From Bacillota bacterium (GTDB lineage Bacteria; Bacillota; Desulfotomaculia; Desulfotomaculales; Desulfallaceae): a DNA stretch of 7,713 nucleotides. Positions 1 to 6,964 of the stretch are shown piece after piece. The stretch's first letter is position 1. Each line of letters begins with the position of its first letter. The DNA lies in NCBI GenBank assembly GCA_009781965.1, contig WQUS01000043.1, positions 1 to 7,713 of the forward strand. Reading direction: 5' to 3'. A program made the position numbers and the translations under genes. Below the pieces are notes generated by a model, which was given only the letters and a program-made list of their open reading frames with translations, was not told where the DNA came from and did no database searches.

Positions 1-84
1 AGTTATTAACCGTAAGCGATTTCTCGAAGAGTATGAGCGCACGGTTAATAACTTTACGGGCCGGCTCGATGCGAAAGCAGTAAC
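1..84 (+). repeat. Long hairpin intergenic repeat, copy A
   Basis: Perfect 13-bp inverted arms AGTTATTAACCGT (1-13) and ACGGTTAATAACT (41-53) enclose a 27-nt loop. A tail to position 84 ends in GCGAAAGCAGTAAC. The whole segment recurs in reverse orientation at 4612-4692, with about 71 of 84 aligned columns identical by hand. The outermost differing arm pair (2/52) changes from G-C here to A-T in the other copy, so pairing is kept. The copy may extend left of the window. No coding sequence is visible. It could be a dispersed palindromic element, the end of a mobile cassette, or a structured RNA; the sequence does not decide. Confidence 0.75.
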
Positions 85-128
85 GTGTGACCAGTAACAA
101 CCTGTAGATAATTAAACGCTCCAGGTTA

Positions 129-173
129 CTTTACTGTTGTACTACTATATGTTATAGTAGTACAACAGTAAAG
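129..173 (+). promoter_or_regulatory. Perfect 21-bp inverted repeat: probable PadR operator with embedded promoter
   Basis: The arms 129-149 and 153-173 are perfectly complementary around the 3-nt centre TGT; each arm contains TACTACTATA or its complement. Inside lies a plausible sigma-A promoter: -35 TTTACT (130-135), 17-bp spacer, -10 TATAGT (153-158), placing the transcription start near 165, about 30 nt before padR. Because the element is symmetric, the same -35 and -10 exist on the minus strand (167-172 and 144-149). PadR dimers bind palindromes and often repress their own genes, so autoregulation plus control of the downstream hydroxylase is the simplest reading. As RNA the arms could also fold, but the lack of a T-rich tail argues against a terminator. 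Confidence 0.75.
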
Positions 174-197
174 CAGTTCTATCAAAATCAATGGTGC

Positions 198-749
198 GTG
201 ATCAAATTGCAGCTGTTGTCCAATATCGAAGCCATTTTACTCAGCATCGTCAATGAAAAACCATCTTACGCCTATGAAATTGACAAGGTTATTGAAAACC
301 GGGACATGAGAAGATGGGCCAGGGTGGGGGTAGCTTCGATTTACCAGGTCTTAAAGAGGTTAGAGGAAAGGCAATTAGTATATTCGAAAAAGGAACAGGA
401 GTGTAAAATGCCGGAAAGGAACCGCTACTACATTACGGAACAGGGGCAAACGGCCCTTACCGAAACGGCGAAAAAACTTCTTTCCGAACTGGAGTGGTAT
501 TACCTGGATCTTAATGTGGGCCTGGAAGCCTCGGATTTGATGACTGCCGGGGAAATGGCGCATTGTTTAACCAGAAGGCTGGCCAAGGTGCGAGCGAACC
601 AGGCCCGCTTAAAACAAATTTATCTGGAGCAAGACACTACCGTTAAGAAAAAGCTGGTCATTAAAAACCAAATTTTATTCCGTCAGGCAGAAGAAAACTT
701 CCTAAAGGAATTTCTTAAAGAGCTGCGCCAAAACATGAACGCTGATTAA
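198..749 (+). CDS. PadR-family transcriptional regulator
   Basis: A 183-residue cytoplasmic DNA-binding protein. Residues about 8-90 form the PadR winged helix-turn-helix: a first helix with AILLSIVNEKPSYAYEI, a recognition region VASIYQVLKRLEERQLV, and a wing ending in the family signature RYYITEQGQ. The remainder (about 95-183) is charged and helical, as expected for the C-terminal dimerisation domain, and the total length is normal for the longer PadR type. The GTG at 198 is the best start, giving the usual short N-terminus before the first helix, but no clear Shine-Dalgarno precedes it and a TTG at 207 is possible. It lies just after a perfect palindrome (129-173) and 60 bases before the hydroxylase genes, with no terminator between, so it probably controls itself and that operon. 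The founding PadR responds to phenolic acids; an aromatic effector here is inference. Confidence 0.88.
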   Translation: MIKLQLLSNIEAILLSIVNEKPSYAYEIDKVIENRDMRRWARVGVASIYQVLKRLEERQLVYSKKEQECKMPERNRYYITEQGQTALTETAKKLLSELEWYYLDLNVGLEASDLMTAGEMAHCLTRRLAKVRANQARLKQIYLEQDTTVKKKLVIKNQILFRQAEENFLKEFLKELRQNMNAD

Positions 750-809
750 CCACTGGCACAGCCGACAAAATAATGCCAACCAATATTTCAACCAAGGAGG
801 TGGACAGAG

Positions 810-1700
810 ATGTACTTAAACGACTTTGAGTATTTTGCCCCCCAAACCTCAGCCGAAGCGCTCAGTTTAGCGGCCCGCCTGGGCAGCAAAGCCAAAATAC
901 TGGCCGGCGGCACCGATCTGCTGATTATGATGAAAGAGAAAATACTCAAACCGGAATGCTTGATTAATATTAATGACATCCAGGAGTTTAAGACTATCTC
1001 GTACGTACCGGGCCAGGGAGCTGTCATCGGCGCAGCCGTAAAAATTTCCGCACTGGAACATGACAGTTTGATTAAGGACAAATATTTTGCCCTGCATCAA
1101 GCGGCCGGAGAACTGGGCTCGGCTCAAGTAAGGGCCATGGCCACCGTCGGAGGCAATAGCTGCCATGCCTCGCCGGCCGCGGAAACCCCGCCCCCCCTGG
1201 CCGCTTTGGGCGCCAGGGTAGTGATCTGCAGCAGCGCCGGCGAAAAAGAAATGCCGGTGGAAAAATTCATCCTGGGGAACCGTAAAACCGCGCTTGGGGA
1301 AGGCGAGCTCCTGACCAAATTCATTTTGCCCGAACCGGCGCCCAGATCCGCCAGCCGCTATGCCTACATCGGTCTCAGAGACGCCATGGAAATTGACGCC
1401 GTCAATATGGCTGTTAACCTGGTGCTGGAAGAGGATTGCCGGACCGTCAAAAACCTTAAGCTGGTGATGGGTTCGGTTTCCCCGGTACCCCTGGTGGCGG
1501 AAAAAATCCCGGGGATCCTGATCGGCAAAGAGTTGACTGACGAATTATTGGCCCAAGCCGCCCAAGCAGCCTGTGATGAAGCCAAACCCATTTCCGATAT
1601 CCGGGCTTCGGCGGAGTACCGGCGGGAAATGGTGGCCGTGCTGACCCGCAGGGTACTTAAACAAGCATTCCATGCCGCAGCCGGCTTAAAGGAGGCGTAA
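810..1700 (+). CDS. FAD-binding subunit of a xanthine dehydrogenase/4-hydroxybenzoyl-CoA reductase family enzyme
   Basis: The medium subunit (296 aa) of a heterotrimeric molybdenum hydroxylase, passing electrons between the [2Fe-2S] subunit and an external partner. Residues about 1-170 are the FAD domain, with flavin motifs AGGTDLL (32-38) and ATVGGN (111-116) followed by SPAAETPPPLAALGA. Residues about 175-290 are the CoxM-type C-terminal domain, including the D-R-SAEYRR-M pattern (273-284). The length matches CoxM-like proteins (about 290 aa). HcrB of 4-hydroxybenzoyl-CoA reductase is longer, about 324 aa from memory, because of a four-cysteine [4Fe-4S] loop after GGN; here only C118 is near that place and the loop is absent. 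An excellent AAGGAGGTG (794-802) sits 7 nt before the ATG. The next gene starts 3 nt after the stop. The partner subunits suggest an aromatic or CoA-thioester substrate, but a nicotinate- or purine-type dehydrogenase is also possible. Confidence 0.85.
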   Translation: MYLNDFEYFAPQTSAEALSLAARLGSKAKILAGGTDLLIMMKEKILKPECLININDIQEFKTISYVPGQGAVIGAAVKISALEHDSLIKDKYFALHQAAGELGSAQVRAMATVGGNSCHASPAAETPPPLAALGARVVICSSAGEKEMPVEKFILGNRKTALGEGELLTKFILPEPAPRSASRYAYIGLRDAMEIDAVNMAVNLVLEEDCRTVKNLKLVMGSVSPVPLVAEKIPGILIGKELTDELLAQAAQAACDEAKPISDIRASAEYRREMVAVLTRRVLKQAFHAAAGLKEA

Positions 1701-1703
1701 CCG

Positions 1704-2189
1704 GTGAAACAATTAATTGAGCTGGAAATTAACGGCCGGATTTATGAAATACCCGTTAGCCCCAAGGATTTACTTGTTGACGTGGTCAGGAAAAAAGTAG
1801 GCCTTACCGGCACCAAAAAGGGCTGCGGCCAGGGAGACTGCGGCGCCTGCACCGTTTTGCTCGACGGCGAGCCGGTATTGTCTTGCATTACGCTGGCCAT
1901 TGCCTGTCAGGGCAAGAAAATCACCACTATTGAAGGACTGGTAGCGGAAGATGGTACGCTGCATCCCATTCAACAATCCTTTGTGGAGCACGGCGCCGTA
2001 CAGTGCGGTTTTTGCACGCCGGGCATGATTCTGAGCTCGAAAGCGCTGTTGGACAAAAACCAACAGCCTACCGAATTGGAAATCAAGCGCGGTATCGCCG
2101 GCAACATTTGCCGCTGCACCGGTTATAAGCGCATCGTCGAAGCAATCAAAGCCGCCGGCGACACCCTCGCCTCCGGGGAGGTGAAGTAA
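1704..2189 (+). CDS. [2Fe-2S] subunit of the molybdenum hydroxylase (HcrC/CoxS type)
   Basis: The small iron-sulfur subunit (161 aa) carries electrons between the molybdenum site and FAD. The N-terminal plant-ferredoxin domain has ligands C41, C46, C49 and C61 (CGQGDCGACT, then C61). The C-terminal helical domain has the second cluster's C101, C104, C136 and C138 (QCGFCTPGM and ICRCTGY). All eight cysteines are present, so both clusters should form. From memory, Thauera HcrC is also 161 aa, but CoxS- and NdhS-type subunits are nearly the same size, so length alone does not settle the substrate. The start is GTG at 1704, with AAAGGAGG (1688-1695) 8 nt upstream lying inside the end of the FAD-subunit gene. 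The stop TAA shares its last base with the ATG of the large subunit, which implies translational coupling. Confidence 0.9.
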   Translation: MKQLIELEINGRIYEIPVSPKDLLVDVVRKKVGLTGTKKGCGQGDCGACTVLLDGEPVLSCITLAIACQGKKITTIEGLVAEDGTLHPIQQSFVEHGAVQCGFCTPGMILSSKALLDKNQQPTELEIKRGIAGNICRCTGYKRIVEAIKAAGDTLASGEVK

Positions 2190-4504
2190 TGGGCAATCCA
2201 AACTTTACCCAGGTAGGCAGAAGTGTGCCGCGGGTAGACGGTCCCGCAAAGGTTAAGGGTGAGGCGATTTATACCGACGATATGGTGCTGCCGCGCATGG
2301 CTTATGGCAAAATCAAGCGCAGCCCGTACGCCCATGCCCTGATCAAAAAAATTGATTACAGTAAAGCTCTGGCCTTACCGGGCGTTCTAACGGTGATCAC
2401 CGGGGAAGAGGCGCCCAACAAGTGGGGTATTGTGCCGCAAACAGCCAACGAAGTAGCTTTGGCCGTAGGCAAAGTGCGCTACCACAATGAGGGCGTGGCC
2501 GCGGTGGCCGCCATTGATGAGGAAACCGCCGAAGCCGCCCTTGATTTAATCGAGGTGGAATACGAGCCGTTGCCGGTGCTGCTGGATCCCCAGGAATCTA
2601 TGCGGCGGGCAAATGAAGTTAAAATCCATGACGATGCGCCGGAGAATATTTTGCACAGCGGCGATCAGCTGTTTGGCGATCCGGACCAGGCCTTTGCCGC
2701 ATGTACCTATATCTTGGAAAGGGAATTCCACACCTCTTACGTCAATCACGCCTTTTTGGAACCCCAAACGGCACTGGCCAGTTACGACGTCCAAAACGAT
2801 AAACTGCAGTTATGGTCAAGCACCCAGGTGCCCCATTACCTGCACCGTCAGCTTTCCATTGTCATGGAGATGCCGATGAATAAAATCCGCGTCACCGTGC
2901 CGGCCGTCGGCGGCGCTTTCGGCGGCAAAGGCGAAGCCAGCCCGGCTGATTTTTGCGCCGCCCTGCTGTCCAGGAAAACCGGCCGGCCGGTCAAAGTGAC
3001 TTATGAGCGCAGTGAAGTGTTTGCCACCAACAAAGGCCGGCATCCCTGTCAGATCAAAATGAAAATCGGCCTGAACAAGGACGGCTACATTCAAGCCGTT
3101 GATTTTGACAATACTATGGACGGCGGCGCCTACGCCGGCTGGGGCATGGTGGTAATGTTCTATACCGCATCCATGATCCATCTGCCCTACAAAGTGCCCA
3201 ACGCCCACGCCCGGGTAAGACGGGTTTACACCAATAAGCCCACCTGCGGCGCCATGCGCGGTCTCGGCGGCATCCAACCCAGGTACGCCATGGAATGCAT
3301 GCTGGACGAGATGGCGGAAATGATGGGCGTCAGCGCTTATGAGCTGAAAATGAAAAACGCCGTGGAGTCCGGCTATCGCAGCGTCAGCAACCTGCACGTG
3401 CCCCACTCCGAATATAAAAAGTGCCTGCAGACAGCGGTGGAAAAATCAGGCTACCTGGAGAAACACGGTAAACTGCCTTTCGGTAAAGGCATCGGCCTGG
3501 CCGGCGGATATTATATTTCCGGCACCGCCTACACCCTCTACCAGGCTTATAAACCCCATACCACGGTACTGATCCGGGTGGATACCGAGGGCGGGGTGAC
3601 TGTGCACTGTGCGGCCGCCGAAATCGGTCAGGGCTGCAACACCGTCATGGCGCAAATGGCCGCCGAAGCGTTGGGTATAAGATTTGAAGACGTGCATGTG
3701 GTCTCGGGGGATACCGAACTGGGCACCTTCGATCTGGGCAGCTTTGCCAGCCGGCTGACCTATGCCGCCGGAGCGGCCATTAAAGAGGCCGCCGCCGAAA
3801 TCAACCTCAAACTTAAAGAAACAGCCGCCGGCATGGTGGGCTGCCGGGCCGATCAGCTTGAAATCAAGGACGGCCGGTTCTGCTCCATCTTTGAGCCCAG
3901 AAAGAACATTGAGTGGGAAAAGGTAGTCGACCTTTACACCAACAGCGTCGGCACCCTGGTGGGTACCGGCCACTTCTCTCCGCCGCGGTTAAAAGGGATT
4001 GACCTGACCCGCGGCAAAAGAGTCCAGGGCGCCAATATCGGTCACTCACCCACCTTCGGTTTCAGCAGTCAGGTCTGGGAAGTGGACGTGGATTTGGAAA
4101 CCGGCAAAATCAGAGTGGAACGGGTCACCGAAGCCGGGGACTGCGGTCAGGCGGTTAATCCCATGAGTGTGGACGGGCAAGTGGAGGGCTCCATTATGTT
4201 TGCCATGGGCCAGGCCCTGTATGAAGAAATGAAGGTGGACGACCAGGGCAAAATGATTAACGCTTCTCTGCATGATTACAAGGTGCCGACGGCTATGGAA
4301 CTGCCGGAAATGAACACTACGATCGTGGACAGTTACGACCCGACGGCGCCCTTCGGCGTGAAGGAATCGGGGGAAGGGCCGGTCCAGCCCACCATCCCGG
4401 CCATCACAAACGCCATCTATGACGCCATCGGGGTGAGGTTTACCGAGCTGCCCATTACGCCGGAAAAGGTGCTGCAAGCTTTAAAAGAAAAGAATTCCCG
4501 CTAA
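2189..4504 (+). CDS. Molybdopterin-binding catalytic subunit (HcrA/xanthine dehydrogenase family)
   Basis: The 771-residue catalytic subunit holds the molybdopterin cofactor and the substrate site. Residues about 20-130 form the aldehyde oxidase a/b-hammerhead domain and the rest is the molybdopterin-binding region. Visible family motifs are GGAFGGK (241-247), AMRGLGG (355-361), AAEIGQGCNT, the SFASRLTYAAG segment, and GVKESGEGP near the C-terminus. E726 in the last motif aligns with the catalytic glutamate of the family. The RCSFR loop of form I CO dehydrogenase is absent, so it is not a CoxL of that type. The length is close to the 769 aa I recall for HcrA. GGGGAGGTG (2175-2183) precedes the ATG, which overlaps the upstream stop by one base. 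Together with the bam genes downstream, a role in dehydroxylating or hydroxylating an aromatic acyl-CoA is plausible but not proven. Confidence 0.88.
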   Translation: MGNPNFTQVGRSVPRVDGPAKVKGEAIYTDDMVLPRMAYGKIKRSPYAHALIKKIDYSKALALPGVLTVITGEEAPNKWGIVPQTANEVALAVGKVRYHNEGVAAVAAIDEETAEAALDLIEVEYEPLPVLLDPQESMRRANEVKIHDDAPENILHSGDQLFGDPDQAFAACTYILEREFHTSYVNHAFLEPQTALASYDVQNDKLQLWSSTQVPHYLHRQLSIVMEMPMNKIRVTVPAVGGAFGGKGEASPADFCAALLSRKTGRPVKVTYERSEVFATNKGRHPCQIKMKIGLNKDGYIQAVDFDNTMDGGAYAGWGMVVMFYTASMIHLPYKVPNAHARVRRVYTNKPTCGAMRGLGGIQPRYAMECMLDEMAEMMGVSAYELKMKNAVESGYRSVSNLHVPHSEYKKCLQTAVEKSGYLEKHGKLPFGKGIGLAGGYYISGTAYTLYQAYKPHTTVLIRVDTEGGVTVHCAAAEIGQGCNTVMAQMAAEALGIRFEDVHVVSGDTELGTFDLGSFASRLTYAAGAAIKEAAAEINLKLKETAAGMVGCRADQLEIKDGRFCSIFEPRKNIEWEKVVDLYTNSVGTLVGTGHFSPPRLKGIDLTRGKRVQGANIGHSPTFGFSSQVWEVDVDLETGKIRVERVTEAGDCGQAVNPMSVDGQVEGSIMFAMGQALYEEMKVDDQGKMINASLHDYKVPTAMELPEMNTTIVDSYDPTAPFGVKESGEGPVQPTIPAITNAIYDAIGVRFTELPITPEKVLQALKEKNSR

Positions 4505-4566
4505 GAGGATAACCAGACCGGCACAGACGTCCCGTAAAAGGGCGCCAGGATAAAAATGTTTATTCC

Positions 4567-4598
4567 ATTCGGCAGGGTAAAATATTATCCTGCCGAAT
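4567..4598 (+). terminator. Stable hairpin after the hydroxylase operon, possible terminator
   Basis: The arms 4567-4580 and 4585-4598 form a 14-bp stem (10 contiguous Watson-Crick pairs, one G-T pair, three more pairs) closed by an AATA loop. It begins 62 nt after the stop of the molybdopterin subunit. The following bases ATATTCTAACA are only partly T-rich, so intrinsic termination may be weak, or the hairpin may instead protect the mRNA 3' end. Confidence 0.5.
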
Positions 4599-4611
4599 AT
4601 TCTAACACTAG

Positions 4612-4692
4612 GTTACTGCTTTCGCACCATCCGGCACAAAATTATTAACCATGCGCTCATGCTCTCCGAGAAATCGCTTCCGGTTAATAATT
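4612..4692 (-). repeat. Long hairpin intergenic repeat, copy B, inverted relative to copy A
   Basis: The reverse complement matches 1-84, including the near-identical loop (GAAGCGATTTCTCG-type core) and the exact 15-base tail TGCGAAAGCAGTAAC. Its arms are longer than those in copy A: CAAAATTATTAACC (4637-4650) pairs perfectly with GGTTAATAATTTTG (4682-4695) across a 31-nt loop. Most differences from copy A are transitions. With copy A it brackets the padR-hydroxylase module in inverted orientation. Confidence 0.75.
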
Positions 4693-4787
4693 TTGCGACC
4701 TGGGCTTTGAGTAGCAATGAACAATAGTATCGCGCGTTACTGTTCAGCACCGAGCCGGTACGCAAAACTATTAACCGTGAGTAGCAA
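4682..4787 (-). repeat. Partial third copy and alternative stem of the same repeat family
   Basis: The stretch 4736-4779 (GTTACTG, CGAGCCGG, ATTAACCGTG) resembles the complement of the tail plus first arm of copy A, then diverges where the loop should begin. Its arm CGCAAAACTATTAACC (4761-4776) pairs with GGTTAATAATTTTGCG (4682-4697) with one G-T pair, so the right arm of copy B can pair either leftward or rightward. A 10-base direct repeat TGAGTAGCAA occurs at 4708-4717 and 4778-4787. An imperfect palindrome (about 4718-4744) lies between. This looks like a truncated or rearranged repeat unit rather than a gene. Confidence 0.55.
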
Positions 4788-4792
4788 CAAAA

Positions 4793-4813
4793 GGGTTAAT
4801 CCGCTTTTAACCC
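4793..4813 (+). repeat. Small inverted repeat GGGTTAA/TTAACCC
   Basis: GGGTTAA (4793-4799) and TTAACCC (4807-4813) flank a 7-nt loop. The stem is short and no T tract follows. It reuses the GGTTAA/TTAACC core of the adjacent long repeats, so it may be a decayed remnant of them. Confidence 0.35.
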
Positions 4814-4835
4814 ATTGTTTAACCTGCCTTCCATG

Positions 4836-4908
4836 CTTTTAAGCGATTTAGTTTCCGCTTGGACTCCTTTATAATTTTTATAAAATTAGCATAATTAGTG
4901 CTTAAAAG
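4836..4908 (+). promoter_or_regulatory. Candidate promoter region of the bam operon, flanked by a 9-bp inverted repeat
   Basis: The AT-rich stretch contains a possible -35 TTGGAC (4859-4864), a 16-bp spacer and a -10 TAAAAT (4881-4886); a TATAAT also occurs at 4870-4875 but has a poorer -35. The arms CTTTTAAGC (4836-4844) and GCTTAAAAG (4900-4908) bracket the promoter and could be operator half-sites, or pair in a leader if transcription starts further upstream. They do not resemble the palindrome before padR. The predicted start would leave a leader of about 75-80 nt before bamB. Confidence 0.4.
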
Positions 4909-4970
4909 AACAAGAGTAAGTTTCCGGATTATTGCGGCTAAGCAAAAAAGTTATTTAGAGGGGATAATTA

Positions 4971-6962
4971 ATGAGGTATGCAGAGACAGGATACCATTTG
5001 GAGATTGATTTAACGCGCGGCAATATTGAAAAAGTGGAGACCGACCCGGCCAACACCGAGCTTTATCTTGGGGGTGTAGGTACCAACGCTAAAATCATTT
5101 GGGATCGGGTTCCGCCGGAAACAGATCCCTTTTCGCCCGATAATTTATTGATCTTCAGCGCCGGTCTTTTATGCGGCACCCCGGCTACCGGCAGCAACCG
5201 CACCATGGTTAGCGCCATATCCCCCCAAACCAAGTTGTTTGCTTATTCCATGATGGGCGGATTCTGGGCGCCGGAATTGAAATTTGCCGGCTATGATAAA
5301 GTGATCCTGCGGGGCAAGTCGCCTAAGCTGGTTTATATCTGGATCCATAATGACCGGGTGGAAATACGGGACGCCTCTCATTTGCAGGGCAAGGGTTCCG
5401 TCGAGGTGCAGGATTTAATCAAACAGGAACTGAACGAACCGGACGCTCAGGTGGCCGCCATCGGCCTGGCCGGCGAAAACAAAGTTTACTTCGCTTCCAT
5501 CGAGCAGGGCAGATCCAGCTGCAGCCGCCAAGGATTAGGCGCCGTGATGGGCGATAAAAATGTCAAAGCCATTGCCGTGCGGGGTACGAAAGACATTAAT
5601 CTCGCCAAACCGGATGAATTTATCAAACTGATCAATGAAGTTTTGGAATATATCAAATGGCGCAACGCCAATCCCATTCCCAATTACATGCCCATTTTAG
5701 CCGGACTTGGCTCACCCCAAGAGATGAAGCACGACGACGAAAAGTGGCATACGGAAAACTTTGTCTGGGGCAATGCCCGCTACCGGAGAAAAGGCTTTTG
5801 GAACGATGAGATTGCCGCCGATTGGAAAGAAACCATGGAAACTATGCAACGGCGTCTGATCAGCTGCTTTAATTGCCCGATGAAATGCGGGGCCACCATT
5901 TCGCCCCCCGGTCAGCCGACCTATATGATGAAGTGCTTCACCAAGCTCACCTATACCATGGCCGCCTTCGCCGATCTGGAGTTTGGTCTGGGGATCGCGC
6001 AAAGCGCCACTGAGTATGGAGTAGACGGCTATTCCGCTCCCCAGGTGATGGCATTCGCCATTGAGCTTTTGGAAGCCGGCATCTTAACCGAGCAGGATTT
6101 TCCCGGCATGCCCTCCGATACCGAAGGCAGATTTCATTGGCTGCTGGACAGGATCGTCCGGCGGGAAGGGATCGGCGATATACTGGCCAACGGCACCTAC
6201 TGGGCGGCCGAACAAATTGGCAACGGCGCCCAGGCATACGCTCATAACAATATCAAGAAACATGAGCAGCTGCCGCTTAAATTAAGCATGCTGGACCCTA
6301 TTTACTACCTGATGTACTGCACCAACGAGAAAATAACCATCACCCAAATTGAAGGGAACTTCCCCCAGGCGCCCTTTGCCACCAGGGAAGAGAGCGAGGC
6401 TTTTGTCAGCAACTGGATCCAGGCGCCCAATGAAAGGATTAAACAATACGTGGTGGATTGGGAGCCGCGGATGGCCCCTTATTACCCGACCCCGGACATG
6501 TGCTGTGAAATCGTAGACTGGATGGAAAGGATGCACTATATCGATGACGCGCTCGGTATGTGCGCCGGCTTGTCGGCTTTCCCGTTAAAGCCCCCTTACC
6601 ATATCCATAATTACCCGCTGCTCATTGCGGCGGCCACCGGGATGGAAATGGACGAAGAGAAACTGATCAAAACCGTGGCCAGATACCGCAACCTGGTGCG
6701 AGCAAATAATATTATCCGGGGCATGCGCCGGGCAGACGAAGTGCCGCCGGAAGACCATTGGAAAAAGAGATTTCCCGAGCTGGAAAAGGAATTGCTGGAC
6801 AAATATTATCAGTTCAAAGGCTGGAATAACGACGGCGTGCCGACCAAAGAAACTCTGCACGACCTGAATTTGGATTACGTCGCCGAAGAATTCGAAAGAA
6901 GAGGGATCTACTCGGAAACACCTTCCTATGAACTCCCGGCGTCCCAAGAGGCGGAGGTATAA
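4971..6962 (+). CDS. bamB: Class II benzoyl-CoA reductase, tungsten-containing subunit BamB (AOR family)
   Basis: The 663-residue catalytic subunit is predicted to reduce benzoyl-CoA to cyclohexa-1,5-diene-1-carboxyl-CoA without ATP hydrolysis. The N-terminal AOR domain (about 1-210) shows GTPATGSNRTM, GGFWAPELKFAGYD and QGLGAVMGDKNVKAIAVRG, which bind the bis-tungstopterin. A [4Fe-4S] site is formed by C299, C302, C306 and probably C531 (GMCAGLSAF). C322 falls at the position I recall for the tungsten-ligating cysteine of Geobacter BamB, and E251 and H260 fall at positions I recall for its active-site acid/base residues, supporting BamB over a generic aldehyde oxidoreductase. The length is close to the roughly 650 aa of BamB. 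AGAGGGGA ends 7 nt before the ATG. bamC follows after 2 nt. Another AOR-family paralogue acting on a related aryl-CoA remains possible. Confidence 0.82.
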   Translation: MRYAETGYHLEIDLTRGNIEKVETDPANTELYLGGVGTNAKIIWDRVPPETDPFSPDNLLIFSAGLLCGTPATGSNRTMVSAISPQTKLFAYSMMGGFWAPELKFAGYDKVILRGKSPKLVYIWIHNDRVEIRDASHLQGKGSVEVQDLIKQELNEPDAQVAAIGLAGENKVYFASIEQGRSSCSRQGLGAVMGDKNVKAIAVRGTKDINLAKPDEFIKLINEVLEYIKWRNANPIPNYMPILAGLGSPQEMKHDDEKWHTENFVWGNARYRRKGFWNDEIAADWKETMETMQRRLISCFNCPMKCGATISPPGQPTYMMKCFTKLTYTMAAFADLEFGLGIAQSATEYGVDGYSAPQVMAFAIELLEAGILTEQDFPGMPSDTEGRFHWLLDRIVRREGIGDILANGTYWAAEQIGNGAQAYAHNNIKKHEQLPLKLSMLDPIYYLMYCTNEKITITQIEGNFPQAPFATREESEAFVSNWIQAPNERIKQYVVDWEPRMAPYYPTPDMCCEIVDWMERMHYIDDALGMCAGLSAFPLKPPYHIHNYPLLIAAATGMEMDEEKLIKTVARYRNLVRANNIIRGMRRADEVPPEDHWKKRFPELEKELLDKYYQFKGWNNDGVPTKETLHDLNLDYVAEEFERRGIYSETPSYELPASQEAEV

Positions 6963-6964
6963 AC

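Noticed and set aside
191..256. ATG at 191 as the padR start
   Set aside because: It is out of frame with the PadR domain and ends at a stop after about 21 codons.
2816..3406. Minus-strand open frame of 196 codons inside the molybdopterin subunit gene
   Set aside because: It is a shadow caused by GC-rich codon use in the real gene; the translation is rich in H, G and A with no recognisable domain.
2189..4504. Aerobic carbon monoxide dehydrogenase large subunit
   Set aside because: The arrangement FAD-FeS-Mo fits coxMSL, but the form I active-site loop with RCSFR is missing and the context is anaerobic aromatic metabolism.
4612..4787. CRISPR-like repeats
   Set aside because: Repeat units are inverted and irregular, spacers are not of equal size, and no cas genes are present.
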